Shown: piece by piece, positions 5,195 to 9,439 of the stretch
Position numbering within the stretch: the first letter of the stretch is position 1
How the letters are laid out: the number at the start of each line of letters is the position of its first letter
Origin: Cryomorphaceae bacterium
Lineage (GTDB): Bacteria > Bacteroidota > Bacteroidia > Flavobacteriales > Schleiferiaceae
DNA length: 9,439 nt
Direction: 5' to 3'
Assembly (NCBI GenBank): GCA_013205365.1
Contig: JABMNC010000039.1
Coordinates: forward strand, 1-9,439
Program-made: the position numbers and the translations under genes
Notes under the pieces: generated by a model
Seen by the model: the letters and a program-made list of their open reading frames with translations, nothing else
What the model was told of the DNA's origin: nothing
Database searches by the model: none

Positions 5195-7732
5195 AAACGA
5201 TTTTGGGTTTCCTCCGCCCTTGCGCAGAAGTCGGGGTAATTGACTGCGCGAACGATTGGGCTCGTCTAATGAACGGCTGCTGTCTTGGTCGCCGTCGTTC
5301 CATTCAAACTCGTACTTTTTTTCTGGAGCAATGGTTTGGTATTCTGCGGGTTTCACCGAATTCTTAATTTCGGCGGCCTGCTTTTGCCAGTCTTGCTTGA
5401 TGGAAGCCTTAGCGTCTTGACGCATGGACTGCCCGTCTAGCTTAATCGACAGCTTGTCTATGGGGCCCGTAGCGCGAATTGGCACCCATACCGGCCCGCG
5501 GCTGGACTCCTCGGTGATGTAGGCATCGAGGCTCTTGCTGCGCTTGGGCTTGCTGCCTCCAATCATGTCTCTAAGCTGAAGTTCAAAACGGTAGTCCACG
5601 ATTTGGTCAAATCCGTGGGTTCCGGCTACTTTCAGCTGGAGGGCATTGTTTTCAAGCAGCATTTCGGGAATCAGAATTCGCTGCTGCGAGATGTAAATGC
5701 TGTTTCGAAGAGGGGCGAAACGCACGTCTTTGAGGTCTTCAACTTCGGCAAAGCGTGCAAGCTGCTGCAGGGCCTCAATACCACGCATCCGTCCGCCCTC
5801 AAGGCTGAACTGAACCTCGGCTATCAGGCTCTTGGGGTCCCAGTCGTAGTTTGCATCAAAATCGCATTGAAGCTGCAGGGAGGCATCTAGGGTTCCATCG
5901 ATGTTTTCTGCGGTTACAGTGCTTTGATTGAAGTTGCGGACTTCGCGCATGAGCGTGCTCAGCCGCACGCGCTGCAGCTGCATTTGCGTGCTTAGATTCC
6001 CGCCGTCGGGCTGTGCTGCGGTCCATTGACCACTTCCTCGAATTTGCCCACCTCCCATGCTAAGGAGGGCATTCTTAAAGCTAAAGTTGAGTCCGCGCCC
6101 CAGGACGTCTGCCTGAACGTCTGCCAGATGAAGGTCTTGGTAGTGAATGCGGTTCGCGCGGATTTCTAGCCGATAGGGGTCATTGAAATCGGGATCCTCG
6201 GGGTTGGTGGGGCCGGTCCAGAGGCCGTTCCAGACTTCAGAGTCCATGAATTCGCTAACATTGAGCTGCTTGGACCGAATCTGAAGGTCGTGGGCCATTC
6301 CCAAGTCGTTTAAGGCATTGCGCACTGTTCCATTAACTATCGCGTCGGACCTTCCCAGTACAATACTCCAGTTGTTTAGGTTTAGGTCCTGCCCGTCGAG
6401 CTGGACTTCGCCTCCGCGCACTTCCAGGGGTATTTTGTTGCCCTGTGGACGCCATTGGCCCGGGCTGAACGCAAGCGTTCCCGACCACATTCCGCCCCAA
6501 ACGCCATTGCTGCCCAGCTCGTCAAGATTGGCGTAGTGCTGGCGGAATCCGATGCTTCCGCTGGCGCTTCCGCTGGATTCTTCCCAAGTTTCTATGCCTA
6601 CCCAGCTCAGAAATTCTGAGGTTGCGAGGTTTGCGGTTCCATCGAAGCTTAGGTCTGGTGCCTCGAAGTTGCTCCATTTAAAGAGGCCCTTGATTTGGCT
6701 TGCCTTGCTTTGCGCGGCACTCAGGTCGATTTCGAGTTCTGAACTGGCTGCGCGCGCCTGCGCTCCGTTGTCAAAGCGAATGGCCGCGGCAATACCCGAG
6801 AAGTCAAAGGCACCGGAGGTTAGTCGGCCCTTGGACCAGGTGCCGTCGACCACAAGTCGGCTGCCCTTGGCGTTGGTTTTGGCCTGGGCCTTGACGCTCA
6901 GAAGGCCATCGATTTGAAGGGTTTCTGGGTCGGGCAGCAGGGCCTTGGGAATCAAAGCGACCACCTTGGCCACATCGAGGTCTTTGGCCGTCATGAGCCA
7001 AGTGCCCTCACCATCGCGCAGTTCCCCTTCGAGCGCGAGCGGCCATCCGGCTAGGTTTAATGTTCCGTTCTCGACCGCAAACTGACCTTCTGAGCCAGTC
7101 ATTTCTGCCTTGCCTTCGATGCGGAGGGGCTTGGCGGCAAGGTTGGGAACCCAAAGTTCCCAGTCGAGTTCGGCGGCAAAAGCTTCCGCGTCGAGGCTAC
7201 CTCGTGCGCGGACGCGCTCCGCCAAAAAGGTCTGGCTCCAGGGTGGATTGCCCTGCCCGCTAAGGCTCACTTTGGTATTGAGCAGGGTAAGGCCATCGAG
7301 CTGCACGGCAGCCTGGTCGGCGGCGCTGGAGTCCTCCTTAAAAATGCCGTAGTTGTTGCTGCCGTCTGCGTTCCAACGAAGTTTTAGGCGGCCGTCTTTT
7401 AGGGTTATGCGCTGCATTATGTAGGTTCCCCGGATGGCCTTTAAGAGGTCAAACTGCGCAAAAACGCTCGAGGCATAGGCAAGAGTGTCGCTTGGAATTT
7501 GCGGGTCGGGTACCAAAACCTTTTCAAAGCGCAGCGAGACGTCGGGGAACTGTGCCCAGAGGTCTACCTCGAGTCCGCCAATTTGCACGGGGCTGTTCAG
7601 GCGTCCGTTGACTGCCGTGAGCATTGCTCCCTTGAGCTCCTCCTGGTGGCTGTATACATAGCCCGCCAAGCCCCCTAAGGCCGCCGTTGCAATGGCTAAA
7701 ACCCAGAGGAGGATGCGAAGGGCTCGGCGCAT
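5192..7732 (-). CDS. AsmA-like inner-membrane-anchored protein
   Basis: An 846-aa protein with one N-terminal membrane anchor (about 5-27, LRILLWVLAIATAALGGLAG) and a very long periplasmic part. The segment after the anchor (GRLNSPVQIGGLEVDLWAQF, 43-62, then PDVSLRFEKV) is typical of AsmA N-termini. Repeated short amphipathic strands ('LxLxGxWxxG'-like) follow, and residues 642-765 form the AsmA C-terminal region (FSLEGGRMRGIEALQQLARF; LLENNALQLKVAGTHGFDQI). AsmA-family proteins are thought to form long lipid-binding grooves that move phospholipids between membranes or help outer-membrane biogenesis; the role here is inferred. The tail after about 766 is charged and ends with a basic stretch (RLLRKGGGNPKSF). 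The ATG directly follows the rluB TAA with no gap, so translation is likely coupled. No frameshift is seen. Confidence 0.9.
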   Translation of the reverse strand: MRRALRILLWVLAIATAALGGLAGYVYSHQEELKGAMLTAVNGRLNSPVQIGGLEVDLWAQFPDVSLRFEKVLVPDPQIPSDTLAYASSVFAQFDLLKAIRGTYIMQRITLKDGRLKLRWNADGSNNYGIFKEDSSAADQAAVQLDGLTLLNTKVSLSGQGNPPWSQTFLAERVRARGSLDAEAFAAELDWELWVPNLAAKPLRIEGKAEMTGSEGQFAVENGTLNLAGWPLALEGELRDGEGTWLMTAKDLDVAKVVALIPKALLPDPETLQIDGLLSVKAQAKTNAKGSRLVVDGTWSKGRLTSGAFDFSGIAAAIRFDNGAQARAASSELEIDLSAAQSKASQIKGLFKWSNFEAPDLSFDGTANLATSEFLSWVGIETWEESSGSASGSIGFRQHYANLDELGSNGVWGGMWSGTLAFSPGQWRPQGNKIPLEVRGGEVQLDGQDLNLNNWSIVLGRSDAIVNGTVRNALNDLGMAHDLQIRSKQLNVSEFMDSEVWNGLWTGPTNPEDPDFNDPYRLEIRANRIHYQDLHLADVQADVLGRGLNFSFKNALLSMGGGQIRGSGQWTAAQPDGGNLSTQMQLQRVRLSTLMREVRNFNQSTVTAENIDGTLDASLQLQCDFDANYDWDPKSLIAEVQFSLEGGRMRGIEALQQLARFAEVEDLKDVRFAPLRNSIYISQQRILIPEMLLENNALQLKVAGTHGFDQIVDYRFELQLRDMIGGSKPKRSKSLDAYITEESSRGPVWVPIRATGPIDKLSIKLDGQSMRQDAKASIKQDWQKQAAEIKNSVKPAEYQTIAPEKKYEFEWNDGDQDSSRSLDEPNRSRSQLPRLLRKGGGNPKSF

Positions 7733-9178
7733 TTACTGCTGGATTTTGAGGAAGGCAATTTCTTTTTCAGAGAGCAGCCTCCACTCTCCGCGAGAAAGGT
7801 TCTTTTTGGTCAGGCCGGCAAAGTCCGTGCGGTCCAGTTTGAGGACCTCGTAGCCTAGCGCACCAAACAAGCGGCGCACAATACGGTTGCGGCCAATGTG
7901 GACCTCAACGCCAACTTCAAAGGGATTTTCGGGATCAGGGAATTCAAGTTTGTCGACGTGCGCTGGGCCGTCTTCAAGGTTGATTCCTTGCTTTAGGCGT
8001 TCCGCATCGAGCGGACTAAAGGGTTTATCGAGCGTTACCTGATAAATTTTCTTAGCTCCGTGGCTCGGATGCGTCAGTTTCTTTGCCATGGCGCCGTCGT
8101 TGGTCAGTAGCAGAACTCCGGTGGTTGAACGATCAAGGCGACCGACGGGGTAGATGCGCTCGCGGCAGGCCTTGCCCACCAAATCCATTACCGTTTTGCG
8201 CGCTCGTTCGTCGTCCACTGTGGTAATAAAGCCCTTGGGCTTGTTGAGCAAAACATACATTTTGCGTTCGCTTTTGAGGCGTTCGCCCGCATAACGCACA
8301 TCGTCACCTGGCCCCACTTTGAGGCCCATGTCCATAGCGACCTGGCCGTTTATAGTGACCAAACCTTGAGCAATGAGGGTGTCTGCCTCTCGGCGAGAGC
8401 AAATCCCTGCGTGAGCTAGGTAGCGGTTTAGCCTCATGTGGTCGCTGTCGGGAGCATACTCCTCGGCGGTTTTGAACTTGGGCCTTCCGGTAGGCTTGCG
8501 CCATCCTTCTGGGGTCAAATTCGATGCGGGGCGGCGTTCGCTGCTTTCGGATCCGTACTTGGGGTGGAGTCGGCCTTCGCCGCTGAAGTGCTTGGGTCCA
8601 AGGCCTTCAAGGTTCCATGGCTCGTAGGGAGTCTGGCCACCGGCAGCAGGACCATTGGCCGCCGGACCGTTAGCGCCCGGTCTTTGAAAGGTTGGCTTCG
8701 AGAAAGAAGGTTTTGGGAAGGAGGATCTCGGTCCGTCAAAGGACTTTCTGGGACCAAAAGTCTTGGTTGCTCCGCCCATTCGGTCGGGTCGACTGGGTCG
8801 GTCGGTTCGGAATCCGCGGTCTTCGCCAGCGGGTCGGCTGGGTCGGCCTGTTTGGAATCCGCGGTCGCCTCCGGTTGGTCGGTCGGGTCGACTGGGTCGG
8901 CCTGTTTGGAATCCGCGGTCGCCTCCGGTGGGTCGCTCGGGACGACTGGGTCGGCCTGTTTGAAATCCGCGGTCGTCGCCTTGAGGCCTCGAAGGACCGT
9001 CTGTTCTTGGGCCGCGCGTCGAGGGGCGGGCAGAAGTTCTACGGGCGCCATCACTCGAACCTTCGGCCCTGGGACCTTGGAATTCGGATCGTGGGCTTGG
9101 GGCGGCAGGCCGCTTCGCAGCGGGCTTGGGCTCGGACTCGCTTTGCGCGTCGTTGGGCCGGGGTTTGCGGGGAATCAC
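7733..9178 (-). CDS. rluB: RluB-type 23S rRNA pseudouridine synthase with long repetitive N-terminal tail
   Basis: A 481-aa protein. The enzyme core begins near residue 248: an S4 RNA-binding domain (MRLNRYLAHAGICSRREAD, 248-266), then an RsuA/RluB/E/F catalytic domain with LLNKPKGFITT (310-320), YPVGRLDRSTTGVLLLTNDG (343-362; catalytic Asp349), THPSHGAKKIYQV (369-381) and RNRIVRRLFGALGYEV (430-445). RluB converts a uridine in the peptidyl-transferase region of 23S rRNA to pseudouridine; the exact target here is inferred. Residues 1-247 are disordered-looking and rich in Arg, Pro, Gly, Ser, with four DRGFxTxRPSRP repeats (69-136), probably an RNA-binding tail; such tails are common on Bacteroidota homologues. 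The start is a GTG at 9176-9178; an exact TACCTTTG box 4 nt upstream supports it. It leads an operon with the AsmA-like gene. Confidence 0.93.
   Translation of the reverse strand: MIPRKPRPNDAQSESEPKPAAKRPAAPSPRSEFQGPRAEGSSDGARRTSARPSTRGPRTDGPSRPQGDDRGFQTGRPSRPERPTGGDRGFQTGRPSRPDRPTGGDRGFQTGRPSRPAGEDRGFRTDRPSRPDRMGGATKTFGPRKSFDGPRSSFPKPSFSKPTFQRPGANGPAANGPAAGGQTPYEPWNLEGLGPKHFSGEGRLHPKYGSESSERRPASNLTPEGWRKPTGRPKFKTAEEYAPDSDHMRLNRYLAHAGICSRREADTLIAQGLVTINGQVAMDMGLKVGPGDDVRYAGERLKSERKMYVLLNKPKGFITTVDDERARKTVMDLVGKACRERIYPVGRLDRSTTGVLLLTNDGAMAKKLTHPSHGAKKIYQVTLDKPFSPLDAERLKQGINLEDGPAHVDKLEFPDPENPFEVGVEVHIGRNRIVRRLFGALGYEVLKLDRTDFAGLTKKNLSRGEWRLLSEKEIAFLKIQQ
8771..8974 (-). repeat. In-frame tandem repeat encoding DRGFxTxRPSRP units in the rluB tail
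   Basis: Four units encode DRGFQTGRPSRP (three times) and DRGFRTDRPSRP, with linkers ERPTGG, DRPTGG, AGE and DRMGG; unit lengths are 18, 18, 15 and 17 residues. At DNA level a 38-bp block at 8838-8875 recurs identically at 8892-8929 (period 54), with diverged copies starting at 8946 (54 bp on) and 8793 (45 bp before). All spacings are multiples of three, so copy-number changes keep the frame. The identical copies suggest recent slippage. Confidence 0.93.
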
Positions 9179-9182
9179 GCTA

Positions 9183-9209
9183 CAAAGGTACCAATTAGCA
9201 GTCAGTCAA
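9183..9209 (-). promoter_or_regulatory. Promoter-like TTG–TAnnTTTG pair abutting the rluB start
   Basis: TTG (9209-9207) is followed by 16 nt and TACCTTTG (9190-9183), then TAGC and the GTG start at 9178. The -7 box is an exact match; the 16-nt spacer is slightly shorter than the usual 17-23. This is the expected promoter of the rluB–asmA–CHU_C–DUF2141 operon. The predicted start point falls at the start codon, implying little or no leader. Confidence 0.5.
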
Positions 9210-9213
9210 GAGT

Positions 9214-9231
9214 CTAGTCCAAACGGACTGG
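9214..9231. repeat. Short inverted repeat upstream of the rluB promoter
   Basis: CTAGTCC (9214-9220) and GGACTGG (9225-9231) can form a 7-bp stem with one G-U pair around an AAAC loop. No T-run follows in either direction, so it is not a classical intrinsic terminator. It may be a weak terminator for the gene to the right, an operator just upstream of the rluB -33 region, or chance. Confidence 0.35.
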
Positions 9232-9314
9232 TTCCCAAGGGCAATTGGTCGGCGCAGAAGCAGACAGGCCGGCGGCAGGAGGTTCCTAAAAAGTCCGCCC
9301 AGTAAACTAATGAG

Positions 9315-9437
9315 CTAAATGCCAGGCCAACCGCCTTCGCGAACCTCGACCACCCTAACGGGGGAACCGTGGCAGCGAACCAGATCAATGCGCCATGAAC
9401 CCAGGTACTGATTTTTGCGTCCAAATGCGGCTGCGGC
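9315..9437 (-). CDS. Possible C-terminal end (40 aa) of an unidentified gene entering from the right
   Basis: In one minus-strand frame the window edge is open down to a TAG at 9315-9317. The last residues include GRKNQYLGSWRIDLVRCHGS and VRVVEVREGGWPGI, which has the balanced charged and hydrophobic composition of a soluble protein. I do not recognise the family. A competing frame stays open from the edge to a TGA at 9206-9208 (about 77 residues, rich in Trp, Ala, Phe and Cys), but its composition looks less natural and it runs into the rluB promoter. The sequence to the right is needed to decide. If this call is right, 9179-9314 is a 136-bp intergenic region. Confidence 0.35.
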   Translation of the reverse strand, partial: AAAAFGRKNQYLGSWRIDLVRCHGSPVRVVEVREGGWPGI

Positions 9438-9439
9438 CC

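Noticed and set aside
5181..5303. A 41-codon extension of the sorting-domain protein into asmA
   Set aside because: It would place basic sequence before a clear signal peptide and overlap the AsmA C-terminus.
8771..8974. CRISPR-like direct repeats with 54-bp spacing
   Set aside because: The repeats are in frame, of coding character, degenerate in sequence and without unique spacers; they belong to the rluB tail.
8515..9054. A 179-codon minus-strand frame in another phase over the rluB tail
   Set aside because: Low-complexity shadow of the same repeats, with no recognisable domain and no start context.
8438..9217. A 259-codon plus-strand open frame with repeated GSTGSACLESAV-like units
   Set aside because: It is antisense to rluB, and its repeats mirror the rluB tail repeats. 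The rluB frame contains a recognisable S4 and catalytic domain, so this is a shadow of a GC-rich repeat.
9221..9320. An intrinsic terminator for the gene at the right edge
   Set aside because: The only clear hairpin (9214-9231) lacks a following T-run, and the T-rich stretch near 9290 has no stem before it.

Overview
The window is a stretch of ordinary core chromosome from a member of the Bacteroidota, most likely Flavobacteriales. The evidence is the pdxJ / CBS protein–nadK–porG–uppS gene order, a PorG-type (DUF6089) type IX secretion (T9SS) protein, a protein ending in a gliding-motility-type (CHU_C / TIGR04131) sorting domain, the lack of visible Shine-Dalgarno sequences, and several TAnnTTTG promoter boxes typical of the phylum. 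Base composition looks moderately GC-rich, higher than many flavobacteria. I see no mobile element, prophage, CRISPR array, tRNA or rRNA.

Layout. Positions 1-2660 hold a minus-strand operon read right to left: CBS-domain protein, NAD kinase (nadK), PorG-like outer-membrane protein (porG), and undecaprenyl diphosphate synthase (uppS), which runs off the left edge. Gaps are 11 and 31 nt, then a 1-nt TAATG overlap. A 70-bp divergent spacer (2661-2730) separates this from a plus-strand pair: pdxJ (pyridoxine 5'-phosphate synthase) and a YbfF-like alpha/beta hydrolase, ending at 4337. The hydrolase stop codon overlaps the stop of the next minus-strand gene in a shared CTAG. Positions 4334-9178 hold a second minus-strand operon read right to left: an RluB-type pseudouridine synthase with a long repetitive N-terminal tail, an AsmA-like protein, a secreted protein that is almost only a T9SS sorting domain, and a secreted DUF2141 protein starting with TTG. 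Gaps are 0, 11 and 19 nt. At the right edge (9315-9437) there may be the last 40 codons of another minus-strand gene.

Function. The left operon combines cofactor metabolism (NADP, and pyridoxal phosphate across the divergent promoter), cell-envelope lipid carrier synthesis and T9SS assembly. The right operon combines ribosome modification with envelope proteins (AsmA, T9SS cargo, DUF2141).

The main point of interest is regulatory. A manual scan for exact TAnnTTTG finds five copies, all on the minus strand. Four lie only 4-7 nt upstream of the start codons of rluB, the CBS gene, porG and the sorting-domain gene. The fifth lies 44 nt before uppS with a TTG box 19 nt upstream. Two further starts (pdxJ, nadK) have one-mismatch versions 3-4 nt away. 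If these are real -7 boxes, transcription would begin at or within a few bases of the start codon, so this lineage may make leaderless or nearly leaderless mRNAs. I found no previously undescribed multi-gene system.
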